From Agelaius tricolor (Eukaryota > Chordata > Aves > Passeriformes > Icteridae): a stretch of DNA of 64,000 nucleotides. The stretch lies in NCBI GenBank assembly GCA_023055355.1, contig JALJCS010000016.1, positions 310,001 to 374,000 of the forward strand, in the 5' to 3' direction. The notes below the pieces were generated by a model, which did no database searches, had not been told where the DNA came from, and was given only the letters and a program-made list of their open reading frames with translations. This document shows positions 10,251 through 22,800 of this stretch, one piece after another. The translations under genes and the position numbers were made by a program. The first letter of the stretch is position 1; each line of letters starts with the position of its first letter.

Positions 10251-13200
10251 GCTGGGGCCACGGCTGCTTCTTGGGGATTTTCCATGAGCAGCCGGGTGCT
10301 GCCTGTGTCAGCAGGTCTCAGCTCCGAGGGCTGCGCGGTCCCACGGTGTCGCGGAGCGGCTGGTGCGGGATGTCCCTGGGCGCACATCCTGCCGCAGAAG
10401 ATAATGGTTTCTCTTAAGTTGGTAAAACTGCGTCACAACCCGCTACTGCCACGTCTGCCACTTTCTGCCTGCCACCTTCTGCTGGCTTCTATGAACAAAG
10501 GAAGAGGAAACCCTCTTTTATCTTCCATGAAATCTGCTAGCTGGCTGGGAAATTTAGGAAGCAGGGGGGCAGAGCCATGCTTTAACAGTTCACTGGCAGT
10601 AGCAGAGCAGGTGCTCTTCTGCTTGTGTGGCAGAGGCCCTGTGGGGCGAGGCCAGCTCTGGCAGCCAGGAAAGGCCAGGGCACATGTGCTTTTCCAGTTG
10701 GTGGGTCAGCAGTGGAGCACAATCCGCAGGGGAGTGCAGGGAAGTGGTTTTCTTTCGGTGTCCTTGGTCTGGGTTGGGAGATGTCCCTCTGGCAGCATCT
10801 CCTGCAGCCAGTCTAGGGGAGAGCAGACCCAATTTTTTGCAGCAGTACCACCCTGGTCTGGTCCCAGAAATTGCTGCAGAGGTCCCAAGGCCACCATGGA
10901 GGCTGGCTCTCTCCTACAGAGATGCCAGGGCTGGGCAGATCCAGGCATGGGGGCAGGTGGGCCCAGTCCCTTGCAGCACTGACTCAGTCCCTGCTCTAGT
11001 TCTGGGGAAGAGTGTCCCTGCAGTGCCCTCCATACAGACCTGTTTCTGCTGCAGGCAGAAATAATGCCCTGAAGCTGGTGGTTTGCCTGAGCAACTGAGG
11101 CATTGGTGCCTTTATAATCCTAGAGCACCTACAGCCTCTGCCAGGAACGAGCAAGAGTGGATCTGTCTGCTTGTTGGTGTGCTTCTGGCCTTTGCGCCCA
11201 GGTGACAACCAGAGCACCCACTCTGTGTTTATATTGTTAATGTTGAGGATTGTCACAATGTGTTCCCACCTGGTGACTCCTGTGCCACGTGGCAAGGAAT
11301 AAGCTTTAACAGGACTTGGAGGAGCAGCTGGCCACAGCTATGAGGAAGCTTGGGGATTGCACACAATGCAGATACTGTCCCATTCAGGTGAAGCTAAACT
11401 AAAGACCTGGGCAAACAGGGAAATGCCTTCAAGCCTGGCTCAGTTTTGTGGCTCCAGGTGCTGGAGGCCATGGCAGGAAGATGCCCTTCACTGTGAAGTC
11501 TTTTGCCCCATGTTCCCTTTCCCCAGTGCAGTGGCTGCTGACATGTTGGCCCTGCAGCACCTGGCAGTTGGCAGCTGGGCTGCAGCAGCGTGGGAGGCAC
11601 TTAGTAGGGCTGACCCCCCATTCCTGGGCTGGTGTGAGGCCATGGAAGGCTGGCAGCTGCTCCATGAGTGAGCCTGGAGCATGGGCCAGTCTGCCCCTCA
11701 GTGCTGTGCCAGCCTGCCAGCCACACCTGCTGGTCTTTGGGCTGGGTTTGTGTGTCTGTGCTTGTGAGCAGCCCCTCCCCAGCCCACAAAGCCCATGGGC
11801 ACATGGCATTCCTACTGCTGGGCTGCAGGTGGGCTCTCAGCCTGGTGTTCCCTGCCCGTGTGTGCGTGTGTCCCTGTGCGTGTCACTTGTGTGGAACGCC
11901 CCAAGTGCCACAGGCACCTTATGGACTTAGGCTGGGCAAGGCTATCCCTGCACCTGACCAGCAGGTGATGACAGGGTGCTGTCACAGGACAGGTGATGGA
12001 AGGGCATGTCCCACAGCCCAGAGCAGGGGCAGAGCCACACTAGGCTGTGGATCAATACCTTGGCAGCATTAGGGCTGCTGCTGACAAAGCCTAAGGCAGA
12101 TAGTTACAGAACTCACCTTGAGTAGCTGCTGTTTGTGTCTGCAGCTGTATTGCAGGACAAGGTCAGGGTGTTTGGGCTGGGCCTGAGTCCCTGCATGTGG
12201 CCACAATGAGATGTTGTGTCTGGGAGTCAGAGATAAATAGAGCTGCTGGAGCCAGCTGGACCTTGTGGAGCACAAATCCTGCTTGTGCCGCGGCAGTCTC
12301 AGCTCCTTGGGCACCAAAGGGCCTGCTGGTACTATCCAGTGGGGAGGGGAGGGGATGCACTGGAGAGACTCCAGGGAAAGACTGGAGAGAGACTCTAGAC
12401 TGCAGCCTTAGCTTTGGGAGAGTGTGAGGATGTGTGCAGGGAGAAGGCTGGACAACACAACAGAGGGACTGTGGGCTCACCTCTGCTGGCATGGGGGCAG
12501 AGCAGGCTGCTCTGTGCTTGGGTAAACCTTCTGGTGTTTGTTTGGTGCATCCAGAAGTTTCTGCCTGCTGTTGCTGCCTGTTACTTGGTTTTCTCTGCTA
12601 GTTTCTCTGTGTGGGCTCTCTGCCCTTTTCCTGCTGTTGCCCATTCATTAGCTGCTTTCACCTGCAATACTGCAGGTCCCCCAGGCCATGGTCCCCAAGT
12701 CTGAGAGGAGGGTTTGTGATCCTGGCAGATGTGTGGCAGTCGCTGTTTCACCTCCTGGCTGCATCGTGGCTGGGGGCAGAGAAGGGAGCCCGGCAGCCCT
12801 GTGAGGTGAGTGGGGCACAGCGGCTGCTCAGGTCCATGCTGGGGGCCCTCTCTGCTCCTTCTGCAGCTGGGCCCGGGGCTGCTGGGGCAGCGGGTCTCCT
12901 CCCCGTCCTGGCATTGTGCCACCTGCAGCCAGGTGCTTCCCGAGCCAGGCGTTTTCTTTGGCAGGGCTGTGGGGTCAGCGCGGGTCCCAGGCCAGTGGTT
13001 TGCGTAAGAGCGTGGTGCTTCCTGCCTGCCTGCCCCGCAGCACCACGATAAGCACGTGCTGACAAGGGCCCTTTGTAAGCTCCTCTCAGCCCCGCGTGTC
13101 ACAGGGCTGCACAGCAGCTCCTCACCTGCCTAGGCACGGCTGCCAGCGCCCAAAGGAGGCATCCAGAGATAAGGTTCACGGGTGGGGCAGGCAGCCCGCG

Positions 13201-14390
13201 TCCCATCCTCCCTCCCACCACCGCTCCGGACTCCAGCTCCGGACCTGCCCCTGTCCATGCATCCCCCATATAACCCCATGGGGCACAGCTGGCTCCCTGT
13301 GTCCCCAAGGGCAGGCCTGGGCTTGCCAGCTACAGGAAAGACTCCTGAGCATGCTGCAGTGACACTGGGGTGAGTGCTGCCTGTCTGGTGGGTGCCTTCT
13401 CCCCCTGGTGGGACCGTGGCCCTGAAGGTGGGCCTGGGGCACCACAGCCCCTGGGGCTGGCTGCCAGGGTTGGCCCAGCCTGAATGCCTGCGGCCAGGGT
13501 ACTGCCCTGCAGAACTAACCCAGTTTAGCACAGCAACCTGCCCTGTGCTAGATTTTCTGGGCTGTTCTCAGCATCTCGGTTACCAAGGTGACTGTTTCCT
13601 GTGTGATTGCTAATGCTTCACGATCTCGATCATGGTATCTGAGTGACTTCCTTTTCTCTGTAAAGAGCACTAGGACCTGCTCGTGCCCCGGGCTGCCAGA
13701 CTCATCGCAGGTGTGGAGGATTCAGGTCAGTTTGGGTTCAGGTCACTTTGGGTTCTGCTGCATTTGTGTTGCTAACGACATGGTCCCGTGCTCACCGTGG
13801 GTTGTTCTTTACAAATGACTGAAGCTGTGTTTCACTTCTCACCTTTTCTCCTTGGTGGAAGTCTCTCTCTTGAAACAGGGCTGATAGATTTTCCTTGTGT
13901 TATTCCTTACCAGACAGTTTCTCTGTCAGGCTGCTGCACACAGACCTGGGGTTGCAGCCCCACGATATGGACCTCATGGGAAGCACGATTCCCGCAGCCT
14001 GGTTGGGGAATTCTCTACTCCGGGGTCTGCCAGGGCTGGAACAGCCTAATCTGGCGGGGCTTCTGTCCTGCCAGCCCCGTGTCACAGCATAACGCACCAC
14101 TTGCTGCACCAGGTGGGAGACTGGGCATCTTCTGCGTGCTCTTCACTGCAGGCACCCTTACACCCCCGGTCACTGCCGCGGGCCCGTGGCGGGGGCTCAC
14201 GGCTCTCACGGCACAGATCCGGGTTTCCTGCCTGGGCTGGCATAGGGTACCCCCCGGGTGGCAAGGACAGCCCCATGCTCGGCTGCAAGAGGCCACGCAG
14301 AGGCCCGGGCTGTGCCCGGTACTGGCGACGGGGAGCGGCCCCGAAACTGGCGGGCGGCGCGGAGGGGTTGTCGGGGGTCCGTGGCGGACC
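10251..14390. other. intergenic stretch with no recognised gene
   Basis: About 4 kb between the MFAP1 island and the FURIN island. I read both strands and found no exon chain, RNA gene, CR1 copy or obvious tandem repeat. The open frames present are short, poor in domains and not joined by convincing splice sites. It may hold distal regulatory sequence for FURIN. Confidence 0.5.
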
Positions 14391-15400
14391 CGGCGATGCA
14401 GCACGGGACGGAGGGGCGGGCGGCGGTGACGGCATCCGGCGGCGCCCGGCAGAGCGGCGGCCGGGCCGGGCCGGGCCGTGCCGAGCCGAGGGAGCCGCGC
14501 GGGGCCGGTGGCTCGGCCGTCGGGGCGGGGCCGGGCGGCGCTGACAGCTGCGCGGCGTAAACAAGCGGCCCCGCCGGCCGCCCCGGCCGCCCCTGCCTGG
14601 GCCGGGCCCGGCTCCGGGGCGGGCGCTCCGGGCGCCCCGCGGCGTGACGCGGCGCCGCCGACAGACGGGCCCGGCTGCCGACGGGACGGAGCGGAGCGGG
14701 CAGGCCGTGCGGTAAGGACGCGGGACCGGCATCGGCCTGGGGTGGCTCGGCCGGCCGGCGACCGCGGTTTGACAGCTGGGGCGGCCCTGCCGGACGGGAC
14801 CCGGGCGGCGGAGGGGCCGGGGCCGGGGCCGGGGCGAGCGGCGGGGCCGCAGCCGCTGGGCAGCCCCAGGCTTAGGGCGCTGCCGGCGGGGATGTGCGGG
14901 CCCGGCGGTCCCCGGGAGCGAGCGGGGAGCCGGGAGGTCGCGCTCGGAGCTGTGGCGGGGGCAGCCGGAGCCGCCTCTGCGGGAGACCGAGGGGCAGCCA
15001 GGCCGCGTCCCGCCCCGGCCCCAGCCCGGCCGCCTCCGTCCGGAGCTCCGCCGCTGGAGCCGCCCCATGCGTGCAGGCCCGGGCCCGGCGCTCAGCCCGG
15101 GGCCGCTGGGCTGCTCCTGTGCGGAGCTGGGTCCTTGGGCAGCGAGCGCCGGCCGGGCCGCGGTGCGGAGCCGGGAGCGCGGCTCCGGGCTGGGTGCGGC
15201 GGCCGGGCCGTCCCGGCACGCGGTGCTTCGCTGGCGACGGGTCCGGCGGGAAGGCGCCGCGGGATCCGGGCTGTGCCCCGGCGGCCAGACTGTCCCCACG
15301 TGCAGCGGTCACCGCCGAGGGGGACCAGCTGGGACCAGCGAGGGGAAATAGCCCGGCCTGGGGGCCAGGTATTGGCACGTACACTGGTGGACCGCGGCAG
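14390..15400 (+). promoter_or_regulatory. probable FURIN promoter CpG island and non-coding first exon
   Basis: Very high G+C with dense CpG and GGGCC runs at 14460-14480. A strong splice donor (gtgcg|gtaagg, intron beginning at 14712) follows GC-rich sequence and could end a non-coding FURIN exon 1. The matching acceptor is a ...ctccccag at 16781, 22 bp before the FURIN start codon. FURIN in mammals uses alternative GC-rich promoters joined to a common coding exon, so this fits. The minus-strand open frame across the island (14082-15299) is rejected as a composition effect. Confidence 0.6.
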
Positions 15401-16803
15401 ATAGTTTTCCATTGTGCCGTACTGTGCTGAGGGCCTTGACAGTCTGGCACCCGGGGCTCCCGTACAGCCTCCGGCGGGTGCTCGCGGCTCTGGGCGCTTG
15501 GTTGGGGCGGTCCGGCCCGGGGCTGGCCGAGGTGTGGTCGCTGATGGGGAAACGCGCTGTGCCAGGGTCGCTGCACTGTCTGTGCCGTAGCCTCTGGCGG
15601 GGTCTCCGGCGCTGCTCGGAGCTCTCTCCTGTGGCAGTGCCACAGGCTACCAGCTCTCTGTGGCTACTTCTGGACGGAGGGGGATGTGGCTCCTGTGGGC
15701 ACTGCCGGCTCTCACTTTTCCAGCTGTTCCTGAAGCTTGACCAAATATTCCAGGGTCCCTCTGGAGCTCCGGGTGTGGAGCTCACCCTGGCACCATCATG
15801 TCATGGGCTCCCTTACACTGAGTGGGTCATTCCCCCTGCTCTTTCCCTACAAGTTCTTACGTTTGCTGTTTCACAAAGTGTGAGCTGTTCCTGGGCATCC
15901 CTGGGCTCATGCTGGAGGTGACGGTGTGCCTCTTTTCCTGGTCCTAGTTCCACCGGGTTGCGGGGATGAGTCACACCGGTGTCACCATGTTGTGCTCCAG
16001 AGGAAGGGCAGAGCTGGGCTGCTGCTGGTGACAGGCAGCACAGCGCTTGCTATGGCTGCCAGGCACTGCCTGGTCAATGGCTGTGGAAATGAGAGCCTGC
16101 AGGTTTGCTAGAAGTCAGGAGCTCCCCTTGACTTTTCTCCTTCCAATCTCATTTTGCTGAGATTCCTCACACAGCACTTGAGGACATCTCCCTTGGGCTC
16201 CCCTTGGGACTGGAGAGGCAGGCCTCCCGTTTCAGTTGCTCCCACCTCTGTACCCAGATAGTCCCATCCCAGCTGGAGCAGGGGTAGTGGTAGTGGCAGC
16301 AGGAAGCACAGCAGTCTCTCTTGCCTTGCCTCTCCCCTCCTTTGGTGCCCTCCTCTCCTCCTGGTTGATTCTCTGTGTTTATAAGCAAACATTGGGTAAT
16401 AGGCAAGGTAAACAGCACCTCCACGCAGGAGCAGACGTAGGCACACGGCCAAGCCAGGCGGCTCCCTGGCTGTCGGTGTGCCGTGGGGGGCAGCAGGCGC
16501 TGTGTGCCAGGCCCCCTTGCCCAGGGGCTGACCCACATCTCAGCGAGGTGCAGCCTGCCCTCCCGAGGTCTGAGGAACGATGCCCTGGGCATGACCTCTG
16601 TCCTGTCTCTGCAGATCGTGCTTCTGTCCTGGATGGTTTGTTCCTGTGCTTCTGTGGGCTTGGCCCCATGTGGCCTTGGGCTGAGCTGGGACCAGTAGGT
16701 CAGAGAGGCTGGTGTGCCTCAGAGTGCTGACGCTGGGAGGCTGCTGGACCCTCCTGCTCCTGGGACCCTCCTGCTCCCCAGCTCGAGGAACCCCGATACT
16801 CTG

Positions 16804-19800
16804 ATGGATCTGAGGCCCTGCTCGCTGCTGTTGCTCTGGACTCTGGTGGTTGCCCTCACTCTCCTGGACCAGGAAGTGCTGGCCCAGCATATTTACACCA
16901 ACACCTGGGCTGTGCTCGTCCCTGCAGGACTCCAGGAGGCTGACAGGCTGGCCAGGAAGCATGGATTCCTCAACCTAGGCCCGGTAAGTCTCCTGCTTCC
17001 CTCTACTCACTGAACTAGTGTTCTCTGACGTGGTCTGGGCAGGCGCTGAGCTTAGTCCCAGAGCTGGCTTGGGGCCTGCTCTTTCTGACAGCGGGGCCAC
17101 TGTGTTTGAGCCTGTTTGCTGTGGCCTTCCAGCATCTGCTGCCTTGACTCGATGCTGGCAATTACCTGTATGGAGCCAGGGTCTCCCCCTGTCACTGGGA
17201 CCGCTGGTGGCATGGTGTGGCACGCTGCCTGCTGGATGGGGAAGGAGGAAAAGCCCATCCTAGTGTGAGGAGCTGGACTGGAAGTGCTGTGTGATGATGG
17301 ATGGGGAAGGCTTCCAGATTCCACTGCTGCTCCCCACAGCAAGCTGCCCAGTGCGGCATGGCCTGGGTTCAGCGGGACAGCAGCAGCGCCTCTGAGCTGT
17401 CCCCAGAGGGGTCTGGCAGCAGCTGTGTATTCTTACTCCTGAACTGTCCTTGACAGAAGGTGTGTCAGCAGGTCCCCCCAGCTCTCAGCTTTCCCTGCTG
17501 TCAGGCAGTGACCAGGCAGCGTGCGTGGCTGTGCTGGGAGTGAGCTGTTTCTCTGGGAAGGAAGTGCAGGGTGAAATCCCAGAGGAAATTGCACAACTGT
17601 GGCTGTGGTGTCAGGACCTCGCTGTGCGCAGCTGCTGGGAGCAGTGGGAGGGTGGCTGCTGCAGGAGCCAGCAGGACCTTGTCCTGCCCCCCAGAAGGAG
17701 CCCTGCATGGGCACTGGGTACTCTGGGCCCTCTGGAACTTGCGTCATAGGAGTGAACTGTGGGGGTTGTGGCTAGACCCCAGTGAGGGCGTCTGTGCTGG
17801 GTGGGCCATGGCATTGCCTTAGGCAGCTGCTGTCAGTGTGGAAGTGGCTCAGAACAGGTCTCAGGGGAAAGAACTTGTCAGGCCAAGGCAGCTGCCATGC
17901 ATAGGGGACTGGGAGAGTGGCATGTCCCACCAGCTTCGATGTCTGATGAGACCCCTTGGAGTGGGGATGGGGGTGAAGTACCATCAGCCTGCTTCTGGCA
18001 GTGCTCCCCATCATGCTGTGGTGCCTGGTCCCAGGCCTGGCTGCTAGGGCCAAGGGACACTGCTTCTGTGGCTTCATCTCCACAGTGCAGGGCCTTGTAC
18101 TTCAGTTGAGAGCCCAGGCCTGTCATGAGTTCCATCCCTGTGAGCCACGAAGGCTCTGTGCCAGCTCTGCCCTTGTCTTCTCCCGGCACCGTGGTTCTGC
18201 GCCTGGAGGCTGGCACCTCTTCCTGGCTCCCCATCCCCTCACAGCAGTGAGCCTGCCCTTGCAAGCAGAGCCCCACATGCTGCAGCAGCCCAGGCTGTAG
18301 CAGGAGCTTCTGGTCTGGGCATGTTTTCTCCTGTTCTGGAGCCTGTCCCACTGTCTGCGTTGCGGGACCAGGTTTGCTGGCCAGGGCTTTGCAGACGGGT
18401 CGTGGCAGTCCAGTGGGAAGAGTGTGGCTGGAAAGAGCCTGGGGCTTTCCCTTGCAGGTTTCTGGACTGCTGCTCCTGGGGGTGTGTGCCACTGGGACAG
18501 GATATGCAGCCAGGCTGGGAGTGGGGGGACTGGGTGCATCTGGCAGTGTCCCAGTAAGAGAGCCCCAGTGTCCTTCTCTGAGAGGATCCTGGCCTCAGCC
18601 TGGGCTCTGGACACTGTCCCCAAAGCTGTGCTGTCCTGGCATACCTGTGGCTATGCTGCTGCCTATGGAATAGGAGCCAGTGGCACCTTGGGCCAAGGGC
18701 CCATGACTGGCTCTAGTGGCCTTGGGAAGGGCTTGAGGAGGGCACAGGGGACAGTGGGGGGTCGTGGGTCAGAGGTGGGGGCTGCATGTGGCAGCAAGGT
18801 GGGTTTGTAAGGGTTTGCACTGCTGGGATTGTGCAGAGAAGGGGGCACAGGCATTGCCCCCCACTGCTGGGATTGGGGTCACTGGGGAAGGACACTGATG
18901 GTGCCATCCCTGGGCTGTGCTGACAGGACAGTGCCATCCTGGGAGGGGGTGGTCCTGTCTCCCACACCACTGGGCTGCAGGTCCAGCATGTTGCTCCACT
19001 CCAGGGGCTGTGGTCAGGCATACAGGCAGCCTCCTAGCCTGGGGCTGGCCGGGGTAGGTGTGAGCTGTGGCCAGGGGTCAGGCAGCAGCACTGAACTGGC
19101 ACCAGGGACACGTGGTGCTGGGGGGTGGCTTTGTCCTTGCTGAGGACAGGGACAGTGAAGATTAGGGTGGAAGTGTGTGGGCTGGCCAGCTCCTGGCTGC
19201 CACCACAGTGTAAGTGCAGACCTAATCCAGGTGGATGACCAGTCAGAGCTGCAATCTGTGTGCAGGAACAATCTGGGCTCTGTCCATACCCCTGGAGGGA
19301 GTGAGGGATGCTGAGGGAGAGCAACCAGCCTGCATTCCCCCACCAGCCCTGTGCAGAGGCTTTGTACCTTGACACCTCCTCAGGGGCTCTGAACTGACAG
19401 GCATCCTGGGGAACACAGTGTGCCAGAGGAACGGCTCCAGGGTTTGGGATGAAATGTGTACCTGGGAGAGCTGACTGCTGCCCTGGGCCTGAGGGTGCTC
19501 ACCTGGGTGCACCTTGCTTGGCCCAGTCTGTTCAAATTGGCAGAACATCTGCAGAGCTCTAATAAGCTGGGGAGGTTTGTTAGCCCCAAACAGACTGTTT
19601 TGGGGCAACCTGAGATGGCAGAGGGTGAGATGTCTTCATATTCCTACAGCCCTGGCAGCCCAGCCCCTCCAGCTCTGGCACAGCCTGGGCAGCTGGATCC
19701 TGCCTGTGGCTGCTGCCTGGGCTTTGTGGCTCACAGGGAGCTGCTCTGTGCGTGCTTGTTCCCTTCTCCCCAGTTAGGGCAGGCTGCTGGGCTGGGAGGC

Positions 19801-22800
19801 CCTGGGCAGCCAGGGTGGGGCCACTGTGTCTGTCAGCCCCAGGATGTGCGAGAGGGGACACGGAAATGACAGCACTGGAGACGGTTTGGGGTTTAAAAAT
19901 AACCATCTGGGTGGCAGAATGGCCTCCTGGCCCCACCAGCTGTCCTGGATTCCCGTCCTGCCCCAGAAGGGCTGTGCTGGAGTCCCACCCTGGGCTGTCC
20001 CCACATGGGAGTGGAGCTGGGGTGAGGACAGCACGGCTGCTTGGCAGTGGGAGTTGGGCCCCGCTGGGGTTGGATGCCTGCATGCCCCCTGCTCTGCCCC
20101 ACTGAAACTGGCTGTGCCTCAGGTAGAGGCTGGCACTGGGTGGGTGTTCCAGTGGGGCACCTGGGGAGAAGGCAGCAGCCTGTCCAGAGGTGCAGAGGCT
20201 GCTGCAGACCCTGCCCTGGCTGGGGCCACCTGGAGTGTGGGGCCTGGAGCCACTGGGACCTTCTTCCAGGAGGAGCTGGGTGGCACTGGGGGAGAAGCCG
20301 TGGGTTTGTCTCCTGAGTCTGGCGTCTCTCACAGGCTGACTCTGAGAGGCCTGTCCCTCTCTGCCACTGCTTGCCTGGGCCTTCCTGCTAGGGCAGCAGT
20401 TTTTTTGGACAATGTTAGACTTGCTGCCATGTAGGGACCTGCAGGAGGGTGAGGTGCACAGCAGTTGCGTTTCTGGTACTCCAGGGTCTTCCCAGCTGCC
20501 TTGTCCCCAGCTGCCACAGCTTCCCACAGGTGGTCCTGCCCAGAGGACAGGACATAATACCAACCACTCTGGAGTGGGGGCCCAGCCCGTGCATGGCAGC
20601 CCTGGACCTCAGATAGCACACACAGGGTGTAGAGGATCGGGGAGACCAGGCTATCAGAGCTGTCCCATGAGCAGCATTTCTCTGTTGCAGATCTTTGGTG
20701 ACTATTACCACTTTCGGCACCGTGGCGTGGCCAAGCGTTCCCTGTCGCCCCACCAGCCCTGGCACAGCCGCCTGGCCAGGGAGCCCCAGGTACGAGCCAG
20801 CAGGGCCTGACTTTGATCCCAGCACTTCACAAAGGCACGTGAGGCAGTGCTGGGCACAGGACAGGGCTGAGCTGCCTTAACCACTCCTTGGCAGAGGGGG
20901 GTGGGAGCCTGCCCCATGTCTGGCAAGGGCAGGGGGTTGGTGGAGCCAGTGTCAGTGGCCTGTGGGTTGTTGCAAGGCCAGGGCCCAGGAGAGCCTCTGT
21001 CCCCAGGAGAGCTCTGTGTACTTGTACGCAGGACAAGGTGTGCAGGGCAATAAACAGATCCCAGAGCAGTGGTGTGTGGGGGCTGCTGTTCTCTACCCTC
21101 TGGCTTCAGCCCAGGCCCTGGAAGGCGTGTGGTGTGGCGTGGCAGCTCTTGGCAGCCTGTTTCTCAGCAGAGCTTGGCACTCTGACCGTCCCGCTCCACT
21201 GGAGCACAGCCTTTGCAGGGCACAGCCAGGAGGGGGGCCTGGAGGGGCAGACTGGGGCTGGCAGTAGCTCTGACAGCTCCAGTACTCTGCCAGGCCAGAG
21301 CTGACTCAGCTTCCTGGGAAGAGCCCCTCCAGGCAGGCTGAGGGCTGGGGTCATGAGGGGTCGGCAGGGGATCCCACACCTTCTCTGCCCTCAGGTGCAG
21401 TGGCTGGAGCAGCAGGTGGCAAAGCGCAGGACCAAGCGGGACGTGTTCATGGAGCCCACGGACCCTAAGTTCCCGCAGCAGTGGTACCTGGTGAGTGTCG
21501 GGTGAGAAGGGGGCCTGTGCTCATGATTGTGGCTGCGAGCTTGGGGACACAGGTGTGGCAACCTAGGAACTGCTGTCAGGCAGCAGCTGCTGCCAGACTG
21601 GCAGGAAGGAGGAGGAGGAGAAGGGAGAAAGCCTGAGGCAGCCGCCAGTGCTGTGTTATGGGAACACCCCAGGGAGGAGGCTCTGCTCACAGAGCTGTGG
21701 CTCCTGCCTGGAATGCTGGGAGGGCGGGCAGGGGACCCAGGGCTGGACTAGGAGGTACAGCCTATTGCCTAGCCCAGGAATGGGTCTCTGCCTCTGCCTG
21801 CTTCCTGGAGCTTGGGCACAAGCCTGATCTCTGCAAAGGGTGCCTTGTCTGTGAGACTCAAGCATAGGCTGGGGCTCAATCTTGCTTTCAGAGCAGCCCT
21901 TCTCAGCTAGTTGTGCCCAGCCTTGTGTCCGGGTCCCTGGGGTTCCTTGTCACAACCTACAGAAGAGCAGGGTGAGAAACTGTGATGGTTTTGGGCCCAT
22001 CACAGTGGCTATGGGTGCATCTCCTAGTGCCAAGGCTTCTCTTGGCAGTACAACACAAACCAGCGGGACCTGAACGTGCGTCAGGCCTGGGAACAGGGGT
22101 ACACAGGCAAGGGCATCGTGGTGTCCATCCTGGATGACGGCATTGAGAAGAACCACCCTGACCTGGAGGCCAACTATGTGAGTTTGGGTGATGGTGCGGG
22201 GTGGAGTGCCATGGGCGCTGGTCTGGGCAGCTGTGTCCATGCAGGGCAACCCCAGAGCTATGAGGTACAGGGCTGGTGCCCACCATGGTGGGACATGGAG
22301 ATGGGATTGGAGCCTGCCCACCCTGCTCAGCAGCTCAGCCTCATGCCATGGAGTAAGGGCAGTGGGGCTTGGTGGCTGAGGTAGACAGTCTCCAAGTGTC
22401 CAATTTGTCTTCCAGGACCCAGGGGCAAGTTTTGATGTCAATGACCAGGACCCGGACCCGCAGCCCCGCTATACGCAAATGAATGACAACAGGTGAGGCA
22501 GGAGGGAGGGGTGAAGATACAGAGCATAAAAGTGTGGCAGGGACTTGGTGCAGTGCCACCCCACATGGGCCACTGGGAGCTGTGAGGCTGGTGGCATACT
22601 TCTGCCCCATGGGGAACCCTTCACCTCCCTTTTTGGCGTGAGCAGCATCCTTTTTCTGCTCAGAGCCAGTGTGAGCTGTTCAGTGCCCTGGCTCTGGAGC
22701 AGGAGGGCAGATGGAGGAGCCTTCACTGGCTACCTGGTCCGAGGGGACAGGCTGCAGCCCGGGTGGGGGTTGCTGCAGCTGCAGCCTGTACTGACCCCTG

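Noticed and set aside
9425..10982. Two overlapping plus-strand open frames (261 and 320 codons) next to the MFAP1 promoter
   Set aside because: High G+C suppresses stop codons. The translations are Arg/Ala/Pro-rich without domains or splice structure. A lncRNA cannot be excluded but is not shown.
14082..15299. 405-codon minus-strand open frame in the FURIN CpG island
   Set aside because: Arg/Pro-rich translation of a CpG island with no family match; several other frames are also open here.
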